Source: Echinicola salinicaeni (GTDB lineage: Bacteria > Bacteroidota > Bacteroidia > Cytophagales > Cyclobacteriaceae). Taken from it: a stretch of 64,000 nt of DNA. Below are positions 28,463 through 38,363 of this stretch, piece by piece. How positions within the stretch are numbered: the first letter of the stretch is position 1; the number at the start of each line of letters is the position of its first letter. Location of the stretch: NCBI RefSeq assembly GCF_014280965.1, contig NZ_JACODZ010000002.1, positions 186,001 through 250,000 on the forward strand, given 5' to 3'. A program made the position numbers and the translations under genes. Under the pieces are notes generated by a model, which was given only the letters and a program-made list of their open reading frames with translations, did no database searches and was not told the DNA's origin.

Positions 28463-30703
28463 ATGAAAATACAATTAATAACAGGTTTGCTTTGCGCAAT
28501 GACAATTGCCTGTAACAGCAAAATTGAGGGTAATTATATGCCCCCAGCATCAACCATAGCCATTGATGCTGATGATACTGAAGACAGCATTCGTATCAAG
28601 GCTGCCCATGTGGTTCCTACAGCCAATCAATATGAGGCTTTAAAGGATGAATTTATAGCATTTGTCCATTTTGGTCCGAATACCTTTTCGGGCATGGAAT
28701 GGGGATCTGGATTTGAGGAGCCAAGTATTTTTGAATTGGAAAATCTGGATACGGATCAGTGGTGCGAGGCCATGAAGGATGCAGGAATGACCAAGGTGAT
28801 CTTGACGGTTAAGCACCATGATGGTTTTGTGATTTGGCAATCAAGGTATACGGAACATGGTATTATGTCCACAGAATTCCAAGATGGCAAGGGGGATGTG
28901 CTTAAGGACCTTTCTGCTTCCTGTGAGAAATATGGTTTGAAATTGGGCGTTTATCTTTCTCCTGCAGATTTATACCAAATTGAGAATGAAGAGGGGCTAT
29001 ATGGCAATCTTTCCAAGAAAACTGAAAGAACCATTCCAAGAGCAGTTGAAGGAAGGCCTTTTGAAAATAAGACCACTTTTGAATTCAAGGTAGATGATTA
29101 TAATGAGTATTTCCTCAATCAGCTTTTTGAGTTGTTGACGGAATATGGAAGAATTGATGAGGTTTGGTTTGATGGGGCGCACCCGAAAAGAAAGGGCGGA
29201 CAGACCTATGATTATGCCGCATGGAAAGAATTGATCAGAGAACTTGCTCCTCATGCGGTCATCTTTGGCCGTCAGGATATCAGGTGGTGCGGAAATGAGT
29301 CAGGCAAGACCAGAGAAGCAGAATGGAATGTGATTCCTTACCAAGAAAATCCTAATGAAATGAACCGGTTCGAGGATATTACTGGTGAAGAGGTAGCCAG
29401 TCTAGAAAAACTATATGATGCGAATTACCTGCATTATCAGCCTGCAGAAACCAATACTTCAATTAGGGAAGGTTGGTTTTATAGGAATGATGATGAACAG
29501 GGAGTAAGAAGTGCAGATGATGTCTTTGACATTTATGAACGCTCTGTTGGAGGAAATTCCATTTTCTTGCTCAATATTCCACCTAATACTGATGGATTAT
29601 TCCCTGAAAGGGATGTGGCTGTGCTGAAAGAGGTAGGCAAAAGAATACGAGAAACATACAGTAAGGATTTATTGGAGGAAGCAGATGGTGAACCGGCTTT
29701 ATTGGATAATGATCCAAAATCCTTTGTATTGCTGCCCAATCAAGAAGAGGGCTTTATGATAGAAAATGATGAGGCCATTACCCTTAATAGATTTATGATC
29801 CAGGAAGCGATCAGTACACATGGTGAAAGGGTTGCCTCCTTTGCTTTGGATGCTTGGGTTGATGGTGCTTGGAAGGAAATTGCAGAAGGAAAGAATATTG
29901 GTTATAAAAGGATCCTGCGTTTTCCCGAGGTGACTACTGAAAAGTTAAGGGTAAGGATTTTAGATGCTAGGTATATTCCAGCAATAGCTGAGGTTTCAGC
30001 ATACCTATACCATACCAGGCCGCCACAATTGGTCATCAGTAGAATTAGAGAAGGGGAAGTAAGCATCAGTGCTGCAGCTGGATCATTTACTTGGAAAACC
30101 TACGATCAGGATATTGCAGGAAGTTTGAATCAAGATTTGTCCATTCATTATACTTTGGATGGGGCTGAACCTAACAAATCATCCCCAACCTACGATGGAC
30201 CATTTGAATTTGGTCATGGTACAATAAAGGCCATTGCTTTTGGAAAAGAGGATAAGGGGCCTATTGCAGAGAAACTCTTTGGGCTAGGTAAAGCTAATTG
30301 GAAGGAGGTTAGTTCAAGCAGTGCATCACAAGGATTTGAGGCTAATAAAGCCTTTGATGAGAATATAGAGAGTTATTGGAAAACTGATAAGAACAGAAAC
30401 TCTGGCCAAAGTTTGGTATTGGATTTAGGGGAGACCATTGATATTACAGGCTTTACCTATGCACCACCATTGAATGATAAAAAGGGTATGATTCAAGAAG
30501 GTAAATTCTATGTATCTGAAAATGGTATAAGCTGGGTCCTTGCAGATGGCTTTATTTTTGGAAACCTGATCAATGATCCTTCTGAAAGAAGGCATGAATT
30601 TGAAAAGGCATTCCCAGCAAGATATGTGAAGATTGAAGCCAGCCGGATATCAGGGGGAAATAAAAGGGCTGCCATAGCTGAAATAGGGATATTAGTCGAA
30701 TAG
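28463..30703 (+). CDS. GH29 alpha-L-fucosidase lipoprotein with C-terminal discoidin domain
   Basis: This 746-residue retaining alpha-L-fucosidase has a lipobox ending at Cys17 (TIAC). The GH29 barrel (about 45-400) shows FIAFVHFGPNTFSGMEWG, TVKHHDGFVIWQS and the nucleophile Asp237 in IDEVWFDGAHPK. The acid/base residue of GH29 is poorly conserved and is not assigned. A chitobiase-like/FN3-like segment follows (about 545-600, IHYTLDGAEPNKSSPTYDG). A C-terminal F5/8 type C (discoidin) carbohydrate-binding domain comes last (about 610-746, ANKAFDENIESYWKTD...ARYVKIEAS). It lies 216 bp after the broken GH20 gene, with its own regulatory region and terminator. Exo-removal of fucose from branched glycans is the expected role. 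Confidence 0.92.
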   Translation: MKIQLITGLLCAMTIACNSKIEGNYMPPASTIAIDADDTEDSIRIKAAHVVPTANQYEALKDEFIAFVHFGPNTFSGMEWGSGFEEPSIFELENLDTDQWCEAMKDAGMTKVILTVKHHDGFVIWQSRYTEHGIMSTEFQDGKGDVLKDLSASCEKYGLKLGVYLSPADLYQIENEEGLYGNLSKKTERTIPRAVEGRPFENKTTFEFKVDDYNEYFLNQLFELLTEYGRIDEVWFDGAHPKRKGGQTYDYAAWKELIRELAPHAVIFGRQDIRWCGNESGKTREAEWNVIPYQENPNEMNRFEDITGEEVASLEKLYDANYLHYQPAETNTSIREGWFYRNDDEQGVRSADDVFDIYERSVGGNSIFLLNIPPNTDGLFPERDVAVLKEVGKRIRETYSKDLLEEADGEPALLDNDPKSFVLLPNQEEGFMIENDEAITLNRFMIQEAISTHGERVASFALDAWVDGAWKEIAEGKNIGYKRILRFPEVTTEKLRVRILDARYIPAIAEVSAYLYHTRPPQLVISRIREGEVSISAAAGSFTWKTYDQDIAGSLNQDLSIHYTLDGAEPNKSSPTYDGPFEFGHGTIKAIAFGKEDKGPIAEKLFGLGKANWKEVSSSSASQGFEANKAFDENIESYWKTDKNRNSGQSLVLDLGETIDITGFTYAPPLNDKKGMIQEGKFYVSENGISWVLADGFIFGNLINDPSERRHEFEKAFPARYVKIEASRISGGNKRAAIAEIGILVE

Positions 30704-30707
30704 TTTG

Positions 30708-30739
30708 AATGCCCTGCAAGAAATTGCAGGGCATTTTTT
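30708..30739 (+). terminator. Intrinsic terminator after the GH29 gene
   Basis: A perfect 12-bp stem AATGCCCTGCAA/TTGCAGGGCATT (30708-30719, 30724-30735) with a GAAA tetraloop is followed by a T run. Confidence 0.92.
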
Positions 30740-31043
30740 GTTTTTAGAAAGTTTGATTTTTTGTATTCGTAAATTTTTAGTCCCTTATGCCGTATTAAAT
30801 TTTGAATTAATCTTTGAATTATAGGAGAATAGGTAATTCATTTTGATTTTATATAAGGAAATAAAGGTTGATAGATGTTTTTTGAAAGGTTTGTGAATTT
30901 TTAAATTTTGATTCCTGTTGTTTTTGCGTTTTATTATTGTTTAATTAGATGGAAATAGTATTAAATATTTTAAATCCTTATGGATTTATAGAGTTTGTTG
31001 AAGAGAAATAATTAGTAAAAAGGGAAACAAACATCTCATAAGC
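30740..31043. other. Intergenic region before the second ECF PUL
   Basis: About 300 bp of AT-rich DNA. TAATCTTTG near 30805 resembles TAnnTTTG but has a three-base gap. No gene, repeat or clear operator was found. Confidence 0.4.
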
Positions 31044-31655
31044 ATGAATGAGGAATTGCAGTTAGTAGAAGAAAAAAACTCAAGCAGTCTAAGGTTGTTG
31101 AGCCAAGACTATCAGCAAATGAGTGATGCTGCAATTTGGTCGGCTTTTAAAGCTGGAAATGAATCCGCATTTATTTTCATTTACCAGAAATTTTTTGATT
31201 CACTATTTGAATTTGGTGGCTTATTCTGCAGGAATGAAAACTTGGTTAAGGATGCCGTACAAGAACTGTTCATTGAGATAAGAAAGTCCAGATCAAAATT
31301 AGGAGGTACCAATAATATCAAGTTTTATTTGTATAAATCCTTAAAAAGAAGGGTTTTGAAAGAGCAAAAGTCCGGGTTTTATAAATTACTGGACTTAAAG
31401 AATGATTATTCATTTTCTGTTCAATTTTCACATGAGCAATTGTTAATTGATAGACAGCTAAGTCAGGAGATGGTTGAGAAATTAAATAAGTCTATTCAAC
31501 AATTACCTCCCAGAAAACGGGAAATTATTTATTATTTTTATTACGAAAATCTTTCCTACCAAGAAATAAAGGAGATCATGGGCTTTTCAAATGTGAAATC
31601 TGCTCGGAATTTGCTTTATAATGCTTTAGATTTTTTGAAAAGCAGTTTGCTTTAA
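31044..31655 (+). CDS. ECF RNA polymerase sigma factor (second PUL)
   Basis: This 203-residue sigma-70 ECF factor has region 2 (about 28-95, IWSAFKAGNESAFIFIYQKFF...LVKDAVQELFIEIRKSR) and region 4 (about 145-200, IQQLPPRKREIIYYFYYENLSYQEIKEIMGFSNVKSARNLLYNALDFLK). It is distinct from the sigma factor at 17628 and lacks that protein's hydrophobic tail. The FecR partner starts 161 bp downstream, and the STN-bearing SusC follows. Expected targets are the susC promoter of this locus. Confidence 0.9.
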   Translation: MNEELQLVEEKNSSSLRLLSQDYQQMSDAAIWSAFKAGNESAFIFIYQKFFDSLFEFGGLFCRNENLVKDAVQELFIEIRKSRSKLGGTNNIKFYLYKSLKRRVLKEQKSGFYKLLDLKNDYSFSVQFSHEQLLIDRQLSQEMVEKLNKSIQQLPPRKREIIYYFYYENLSYQEIKEIMGFSNVKSARNLLYNALDFLKSSLL

Positions 31656-31816
31656 GCTTTATTATTTTCCACTTTCTTAAAAATAACTTGCCTTTATTAA
31701 TGTTTCAAATGATTCATTTTCAAGGATTTTTGGTTTTTTTCAAATTTATTTCAGAAATATAGATGTCATTTTGAATGTTTTCTTCTTATATCTATAGAAG
31801 ATAGAAAATTATTTAA

Positions 31817-32866
31817 ATGAATCAATTAACCGAATTTTTAACTAATCCTGAGTTTGTCAGATGGGTTAAAAACCCTGATGAGGAACTGGATTTGTATTGG
31901 TCTAACTGGATAAAAGCAAACCCTTCTAGGATTAATGATATTAAACTAGCGAGAGAAATTGTTTCAGGTATTGGCTTCCATCTGAAATCTCCTTCCCAAG
32001 AAATAAAGGATGAGGTTTTGAATAATATATTGAGTGATAAGGTGAGAGGACAAAATGGAGACCTTCTATTTAATAGTCCAAAGGATGACATCATTCATTC
32101 CTACCTGTCGTGGTTTCAGTACAAACAAATTTACCGCGTTGCCTCCATTATTATTTTGGTTTTCGGGCTTTCATTCATTTTTCATTCTCTTTGGAATTGG
32201 AGTAACAAGGCTCCAGTTGAGCAGGTAGTGGCCATGTTAGAAAAGTCCACTAAGCAGGGAGAGCGACTTAATTGTAAACTACCAGATGGAACAATAGTTC
32301 AGCTCAATAGTAATAGTTCGATTCGCTATCCAGAGGATTTCAAAGGTGAATCAAGGCCTGTGGAATTGAATGGAGAAGCATTTTTTGAAGTGGCACATAA
32401 CCCTCTAAAACCATTTAGGGTAACTTCTTCTGATCTGGTGACCACAGCACTCGGAACCTCATTTAATATTAACAACAAAAATGATGTGATTTCGGTGGCA
32501 CTGGTGACGGGTAAAGTGGAGGTCAAAAACTTAGCTGATAAGGGAAGGAACTTACTAAAGCCTGGTCAAGAATTAATTTATTCCGCTGAATCCAGAAAGA
32601 CCAATATAGGGGAATTTAATATGAACAGTGTCCTTGCTTGGCGAGATGGGATATTAGTGTTCAGTGAAAATAATTTTGAAGAGGTAATAGAGGGATTGGA
32701 AAATTGGTATGGGGTAAGCATTAATTATGAAGGTAATCCAAAGCGGGAATGGAATCTTTCTATACAGTTTGATAATGCCAGCTTAGAAAGGGTCTTGTCC
32801 AGGATTGCTTATATCGAAAAGTTCAATTACGAAATGAATGATAAAACAATTACAATCAAATTTTAA
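31817..32866 (+). CDS. FecR-family anti-sigma factor (second PUL)
   Basis: This 349-residue anti-sigma factor has a cytoplasmic part (1-103), a single membrane helix (about 105-126, IYRVASIIILVFGLSFIFHSLW), a periplasmic FecR domain (about 140-250, TKQGERLNCKLPDGTIVQLNSNSSIRY, NGEAFFEVAHNPLKPF, LGTSFNI) and a DUF4974-like tail (about 280-349, FSENNFEEVIEGLENWYGVSINY). It sits between its sigma factor and the STN-SusC it should contact. The 160-bp gap to susC contains a terminator facing the other way. Confidence 0.93.
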   Translation: MNQLTEFLTNPEFVRWVKNPDEELDLYWSNWIKANPSRINDIKLAREIVSGIGFHLKSPSQEIKDEVLNNILSDKVRGQNGDLLFNSPKDDIIHSYLSWFQYKQIYRVASIIILVFGLSFIFHSLWNWSNKAPVEQVVAMLEKSTKQGERLNCKLPDGTIVQLNSNSSIRYPEDFKGESRPVELNGEAFFEVAHNPLKPFRVTSSDLVTTALGTSFNINNKNDVISVALVTGKVEVKNLADKGRNLLKPGQELIYSAESRKTNIGEFNMNSVLAWRDGILVFSENNFEEVIEGLENWYGVSINYEGNPKREWNLSIQFDNASLERVLSRIAYIEKFNYEMNDKTITIKF

Positions 32867-32899
32867 CCAAATGGAAATAGAATACTCAAACACCTCATG

Positions 32900-32927
32900 A
32901 AAAAACCTACCGGAAAATCCGGTAGGT
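32900..32927 (-). terminator. Minus-strand intrinsic terminator between fecR and susC (second PUL)
   Basis: ACCTACCGGA (32905-32914), loop AAA, TCCGGTAGGT (32918-32927) is a perfect 10-bp stem. It is preceded by an A run on the plus strand and followed by no T run, so the functional direction is leftward (stem then six U). No leftward gene ends here. The arrangement repeats that at 19410-19435. Confidence 0.65.
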
Positions 32928-33026
32928 CGTAGCGTGATGATTAACAGTGTGTTGCATTGGGGAATGGAAAACAACTGATTAACATCACCCTACATTAAAT
33001 TATTATTAATCTAACAACTCAAAATT

Positions 33027-36000
33027 ATGAAATTAAAACTACAAAAGACAATTTATATGTTGTCCAAATATTTCCTCTATGGGTTTGTAGTGCAGCTGAT
33101 GTTCTTCAACCTGGTGATGGCATCAGAGGTTAATGCCCAATACAAAAGTATTGATGAGGTGAAAATGCAGGTTCCTAGTCGAACCATGACATTCGATCAA
33201 ATCATTCAACACATCGAAACCACTACAGATTTTCAATTTGCATTTGACAAGAGTGATATTGATAGGGATCAGGTTATCATGCTTAATAAAAGAAATGATA
33301 CTGTAGAAGGAATCTTAAGGCAAATAGCTGCCCAAAATGACGTTTCATTTAGGCAGGTTAATAATGGTATTGATGTAAGCAGGGTCCACAGAAAACGATC
33401 TCAAATTCAAGAGATTCCTGAGCAAACCATCAGAGGCACCATTAAGGATGAACAAGGAAATCCAATTCCTGGGGCAACCATTTTGGTGAAAGGGACTACT
33501 ATTGGGACTGCGGCAGACCTTGATGGTAATTTTTTATTGGACGTGCCTGAAGGAGCTACCATTATGGTTTCTTTTGTGGGCTTTGTTACTCAGGAATTTG
33601 AGATAGGTAATCAATCTAGCTTTGAAATTGTATTGGAAGAAGATTCGAAGCAATTAGAAGAGGTAGTCGTAGTAGGTTATGGTACTCAGAAAAAAGTCAA
33701 TCTTACCGGTTCTATTGCAGCAGTAAAGACTGACGATATTGTTGATGTTCCTTTGGCCAATTTATCCAATGGCTTAGCAGGTAGGGCACCGGGTGTGCAA
33801 GTGGTCGGTACTTCAGGTCTGGCTGGTGCGAGTTCTTCTATTCGAATCAGAGGAAGCTTTGGTGAACCACTATACGTTATCAATGGTGTAATTAGAAATA
33901 AATCTGATTTTGATGCCTTGAATCCCAATGAAGTTGAAAATATCAGTTTTCTAAAAGACGCTGCTAGTGCCGCTATTTATGGATCTAGTGCAGGTAATGG
34001 GGTAGTATTGGTGACCACCAAAGGAGGTAGCAACCAAAAACCAGTTTTTGAATATAAGGGGAATTATTCCTCTTCAAATCCAACACAACCCATTCAAGAT
34101 TATTCTGCTCAGGATGAGTTAAGGTATCTGAATAATGTAGCTGATTCTAGGGGACTTCCCCATCCTTATGGAGAGGAAGTGATGAATTATTTTTCAGATA
34201 AGTCTTACAGCATTAATGATTTGATTTGGCAAACTCCTACTGTTCAGGAACATAATTTAAGTGTAAGGGGCGGGACGGAAGATGTGAACTATTATGTTAT
34301 GATGGGCTATCATACTGAAGAGGGATCTTATAAGAACCTAGGTTATGATAGGTATAACTTTAGATCAGATATTTCTGCAAAGATTACCGAAAAACTTAAA
34401 ATGAGCCTAAATATCAGTGGAAACCAAAGGGATTATAATAGATGGTATTGGCCATATGATGGAGCAGAAGATTTTAACGTGGGTGATTTTTACAGAGCAA
34501 CATTCAACTGGACCAGATTATATCCTTTTTATGTAGATGAAGCAGGAAATCCTACCAATAATCCAAATGATATACCCGTGAAAACATCAGGAGGATGGCA
34601 TCCACCTCAGTTGATGCTTAATGAGGGTGGTTATAGGGATACCCGATACAGAACGTTTGATGGTATCCTAAAATTGGATTTGGATTTGAGTGATATTACA
34701 GAGGGCTTGAGTACCAGTGTTCAAGGCAATATCAATGCCTATGATAGGAATATGAAGTCCTTCGTGGTACATAATAAATACTATATTTTCCAGTCTGCTG
34801 ATGCGAGTAATAAATTTATTCCAGGCCCGGTGAATTTTAACCAAATGGGTAGTCATAACCTGAGTTCAGGTTATGAAAATATACAGGAAAATATTACCCT
34901 ATCTAATGCCTATCAGTTTAACTGGTTCCTGAATTATCAGCGATCTTTTGGGAAACATGATATAAGTGCATTGGCAGTTTATGAGCAAGCTGGATCGAAA
35001 AGCAAGTATATCAATGGTCGTGCCGAGGATTTACTTTCCACTACCATCGACCAAATCTATAATACATCTTCTGATACGGAGAGACGTTGGTTTTCCGGTT
35101 CTGAGGGTGAATTTGCCAGGGCTTCGTGGATAGGTAGGGCCAATTATAAATATGCTGAGAAGTACATTGCTGAATTTTCTTTCAGGTATGATGGGAACTA
35201 TAAGTTTGCACCAGGTAAAAGATGGGGATTCTTTCCATCAGGCTCATTAGCATGGAGATTGAGTGAGGAAGAGTTTATGAAGGACTTATCCCTATTTGAT
35301 GAATTGAAACTCCGTGCTTCCTATGGTACTACTGGTAGTGATGGGGTAGATGCATGGAGATGGAGTCAGGTATATCAAAAGTCAGGAGGTTATGTGTTTG
35401 GCAGCTCTCTTTATGATGGTCTTGTGCCTGGGGCAGTCCCCAATCCTGATATTACTTGGTCCACCATTTCTATGTGGAATACGGGAATTGAATTTGGCTT
35501 GTTTAATAACCGATTGGTAGGTGATTTTGATGTTTGGGGAAAAACAGAGAGTGATATTTTGAGAAATAGACAGGGGACTACGCCTACCACTTATGGTGCC
35601 GACTTGCCAGCCATTAATTATGCGGAAAGATCCTGGAAAGGTTTTGAAATTAATTTGGATTGGAGAAACCGCATAGGTGAATTGGAATATAGTATTTATG
35701 GCAATATGGGCTATGCCAAGGACCAGTGGGATATCTTAGATGAGCCTGAATCCTTCACCGACGGAACGTATGAAGGCAATTGGAGAAGTAATATCGGACA
35801 TCCTAATAATAGATTGAGTGGCTATATTTCAAAAGGTATCATTAGAACCCAGGAACAATTGGATGCCTTGCCAGAAGGTTTTACCCAATTTGGTAGGGAG
35901 CCAGTTTTGGGTACCATACTTTTTGAGGATATCAGAGGAGCTAATTATAGTGAAGGCGCAGATGGAAAGATCGATGGAAATGATCAAACTATTTTAAGTG

Positions 36001-36494
36001 ATAATGCCACCCCTAGAATTAATTATGGTTTAGGCTTTAGAGGGGAATGGAAAGGTTTTTCACTTAATGTCCATTTCCAAGGCGTAGGAGCTTATGATAG
36101 AATGGTAAGAACCAGAAATGGTGGTGGTGTATTCCAGATTGGTGATAGACCATATTTTGAACTGTGGTCTCAGGACGAATACTGGACTCCTGAAAATACA
36201 GATGCCAAATATCCAAGAGTAGCCGGTGTCTGGATGCAACCGGAATATGGTGGTGGCCCATCAACTTTCTGGATGAGAAATGGTGCCTACTTAAGGCTTA
36301 AGAACCTCAATTTAGGTTATACTTTACCACAAAAATGGTTCAATAAAATTGGACTTAATAGGGTGCAACTTTATGGGAATGCCACCAATTTATTTGTGAT
36401 CACAGATCTAAAAGAGCATGATCCTGAACAGGCCACCCTAGACTCTTATCCGTTGATGAAAACTTTCACCGGTGGCCTTACTGTACAGTTTTAA
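33027..36494 (+). CDS. SusC/RagA-family TonB-dependent transporter with STN domain (second PUL)
   Basis: This 1155-residue outer-membrane transporter has a signal peptide (1-37, ASEVNAQ), an STN domain (about 47-112, SRTMTFDQIIQHIETTTDFQF...FRQVNNGIDV), a carboxypeptidase-regulatory-like domain (about 136-210, GTIKDEQGNPIPGATILVKG, GTAADLDGNFLL), the signature LEEVVVVGYGTQKKVNLTGSI, a plug (ASSSIRIRGSFGEPLYVING, AAIYGSSAGNGVVLVTTK) and a barrel ending in a C-terminal Phe (GGLTVQF). The SusD partner is 18 bp downstream. Its STN domain should signal through the FecR at 31817. Confidence 0.95.
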   Translation: MKLKLQKTIYMLSKYFLYGFVVQLMFFNLVMASEVNAQYKSIDEVKMQVPSRTMTFDQIIQHIETTTDFQFAFDKSDIDRDQVIMLNKRNDTVEGILRQIAAQNDVSFRQVNNGIDVSRVHRKRSQIQEIPEQTIRGTIKDEQGNPIPGATILVKGTTIGTAADLDGNFLLDVPEGATIMVSFVGFVTQEFEIGNQSSFEIVLEEDSKQLEEVVVVGYGTQKKVNLTGSIAAVKTDDIVDVPLANLSNGLAGRAPGVQVVGTSGLAGASSSIRIRGSFGEPLYVINGVIRNKSDFDALNPNEVENISFLKDAASAAIYGSSAGNGVVLVTTKGGSNQKPVFEYKGNYSSSNPTQPIQDYSAQDELRYLNNVADSRGLPHPYGEEVMNYFSDKSYSINDLIWQTPTVQEHNLSVRGGTEDVNYYVMMGYHTEEGSYKNLGYDRYNFRSDISAKITEKLKMSLNISGNQRDYNRWYWPYDGAEDFNVGDFYRATFNWTRLYPFYVDEAGNPTNNPNDIPVKTSGGWHPPQLMLNEGGYRDTRYRTFDGILKLDLDLSDITEGLSTSVQGNINAYDRNMKSFVVHNKYYIFQSADASNKFIPGPVNFNQMGSHNLSSGYENIQENITLSNAYQFNWFLNYQRSFGKHDISALAVYEQAGSKSKYINGRAEDLLSTTIDQIYNTSSDTERRWFSGSEGEFARASWIGRANYKYAEKYIAEFSFRYDGNYKFAPGKRWGFFPSGSLAWRLSEEEFMKDLSLFDELKLRASYGTTGSDGVDAWRWSQVYQKSGGYVFGSSLYDGLVPGAVPNPDITWSTISMWNTGIEFGLFNNRLVGDFDVWGKTESDILRNRQGTTPTTYGADLPAINYAERSWKGFEINLDWRNRIGELEYSIYGNMGYAKDQWDILDEPESFTDGTYEGNWRSNIGHPNNRLSGYISKGIIRTQEQLDALPEGFTQFGREPVLGTILFEDIRGANYSEGADGKIDGNDQTILSDNATPRINYGLGFRGEWKGFSLNVHFQGVGAYDRMVRTRNGGGVFQIGDRPYFELWSQDEYWTPENTDAKYPRVAGVWMQPEYGGGPSTFWMRNGAYLRLKNLNLGYTLPQKWFNKIGLNRVQLYGNATNLFVITDLKEHDPEQATLDSYPLMKTFTGGLTVQF

Positions 36495-36512
36495 ACCTGA
36501 AATCTGAAAATC

Positions 36513-38279
36513 ATGACAATTAGAAAATATAAAACCTGGATATATAAAGCATTCGCTTTGATACTAAGCTTAGGCCTAGTTTTATCTTCCTGCGATAATG
36601 TGTTGGATGAAGTGGACGATCTGAGTAATTACCCAGGTCAGGGAACTTTTGATGATGTGCAGACGGTAAATGCGTACTTGTCGGCTTTGTATGGCAGTAC
36701 CTTTGGAGGCTGGCCTTTAAATGAAGGAAACAGAGCTGATGAAAGTGGTGGAATCATAGGTCCAGACTGGATTACAGAAAACAACGGAACCATGAAGTTT
36801 TGGCCTTATGATATTGTAAGGCGGGTAAATATCATGCTTGAAGAGCTTCCTGCTGGTAATATTGATCCTGAGGATCAGTCTGAATTGATCGCACAAGCTA
36901 AATTTATTCGCGCCTATCTTTATTTTAAAATGGTGTACTACCATGGTGGTGTTCCGATTATTACGGTGCCTCAGCAATTGAGTGATGATTTGGAAGTACC
37001 AAGGAATACTACAGCAGAATGTTTTGATTTTATCATTAAGGATCTTGATGAAGCCATTAGTAATCTTCCTGTAAAATACTCAGGGGATGATTTTGGAAGA
37101 ATTGATCAAGCCACAGCCAGGTCCTTCAAAGGCAAGGTGTTATTGTACAAAGCTTCTCCACAATTTAACCCATCCAATCCTTATGATAATAGTCATTGGC
37201 TAGATGCCTATCAGGCCAATTTATCTGCAAAGGAATTTTTGGATGCCAATGGTTATGGATTGTTGGATAACTATACCGATGTATTTGAAACTTCTGATCA
37301 TAAGGAAAATATATTTTCCGTGGTTTATGTGGATCCCATTAAGACCAATGGAAGAAGGGAAGATGCTGTAAGGCCACTTTCTGAATCAAAAAATGCTACT
37401 GGCGGTGATCAGCCAATTTGGGCTTTGGCAGAGGCATTCCCTATGAAAGATGGAAAAATGCCAGGTGACCCAAGCTCAGCATATACCTACGATGTCCAAA
37501 GTTTCTGGGAAAACAGGGATCCACGATTTGCAGCTAACCTGGTTTGGAATGGTGAAAATTATCCTTTGAGTGGTAAGACTGACAGAAGACAGTATACGAT
37601 GACCAATATTGCCCTTTCTGTGGATGCCTTCGGGTATATTATCCAAGGGGAATCCGCCTATAGAACGGGGCTATTTTGTAGAAAAGGCATCATGGAGGAA
37701 CTTCCTCCAGAGTTGGTGAATATCAATGATGTAGATTGGCCAGAAATGAGGTATGCTGAGGTATTGTTCAATTATGCAGAAGCGGCCAATGAAACAGGTC
37801 ATCCCAATGAGGCTATCCAAGTACTGAAAGATATTCGCGCCAGGGCAGGTATTGAGGCAGGAAATGATGGTATGTATGGATTGACTCCTGGAATGTCCAG
37901 AGAAGAAATCAGAGAAGCGATTCTTCATGAAAAGTACATCGAGATGGCCTTCGAAGGTCAGAGATTCTGGGACCTAAGAAGGCACAGAATGCTTGATCGA
38001 TTGGATGGTATGCACAAATATGGGGTGATGGCTTTGGAAGTCAATGGCAGAACTTATGACCAAGTTACGCCAGAGGATGTTGCAGCAGCCAATAATAACT
38101 CCCTGTTGCCAGGTGATTTCTCTTATGAAGTGGTAGAATTAATTACTACAGGACCTAAGGAAATGAGTATGCCTGAGAAATATTATTTCTTCCCGATACA
38201 ACTTAACCACTTGGACAGAAATCCAAACTTGGAACAGAACCAAGGTTGGGAAGGTGGGACTTTTGATCCTACACTTTAA
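36513..38279 (+). CDS. SusD/RagB-family surface glycan-binding lipoprotein (second PUL)
   Basis: This 588-residue lipoprotein has a lipobox ending at Cys27 (GLVLSSC) and then DNVLDEVDDLSNYPGQGTFDD. The core contains AQAKFIRAYLYFKMVYYHGGVPIIT and the C-terminal signature MRYAEVLFNYAEAANETG...EEIREAILHEKYIEMAFEGQRFWDLRRHRMLD, all typical of RagB/SusD. It works with the SusC gene 18 bp upstream. A terminator-like hairpin follows, so the downstream hydrolases may be expressed at a lower level or from another promoter. Confidence 0.95.
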   Translation: MTIRKYKTWIYKAFALILSLGLVLSSCDNVLDEVDDLSNYPGQGTFDDVQTVNAYLSALYGSTFGGWPLNEGNRADESGGIIGPDWITENNGTMKFWPYDIVRRVNIMLEELPAGNIDPEDQSELIAQAKFIRAYLYFKMVYYHGGVPIITVPQQLSDDLEVPRNTTAECFDFIIKDLDEAISNLPVKYSGDDFGRIDQATARSFKGKVLLYKASPQFNPSNPYDNSHWLDAYQANLSAKEFLDANGYGLLDNYTDVFETSDHKENIFSVVYVDPIKTNGRREDAVRPLSESKNATGGDQPIWALAEAFPMKDGKMPGDPSSAYTYDVQSFWENRDPRFAANLVWNGENYPLSGKTDRRQYTMTNIALSVDAFGYIIQGESAYRTGLFCRKGIMEELPPELVNINDVDWPEMRYAEVLFNYAEAANETGHPNEAIQVLKDIRARAGIEAGNDGMYGLTPGMSREEIREAILHEKYIEMAFEGQRFWDLRRHRMLDRLDGMHKYGVMALEVNGRTYDQVTPEDVAAANNNSLLPGDFSYEVVELITTGPKEMSMPEKYYFFPIQLNHLDRNPNLEQNQGWEGGTFDPTL

Positions 38280-38293
38280 TAAAATGAATGACT

Positions 38294-38337
38294 CATGTGG
38301 TGTTGACCTATTGGTCAATGCCGCATGGTTTTTTTTT
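38294..38337 (+). terminator. Intrinsic terminator after susD (second PUL)
   Basis: A 15-bp stem (38294-38308 and 38313-38327) with three G-U pairs and a TATT loop is followed by GTTTTTTTTT. It would reduce transcription into the hydrolase genes. Confidence 0.8.
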
Positions 38338-38363
38338 AGTCCTCAATTTAGTTGAATAAAAAG

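Noticed and set aside
30795-30815. Promoter reading TAATCTTTG before the second sigma gene
   Set aside because: Three bases separate TA and TTTG instead of two, and no correctly spaced -33 element is present.
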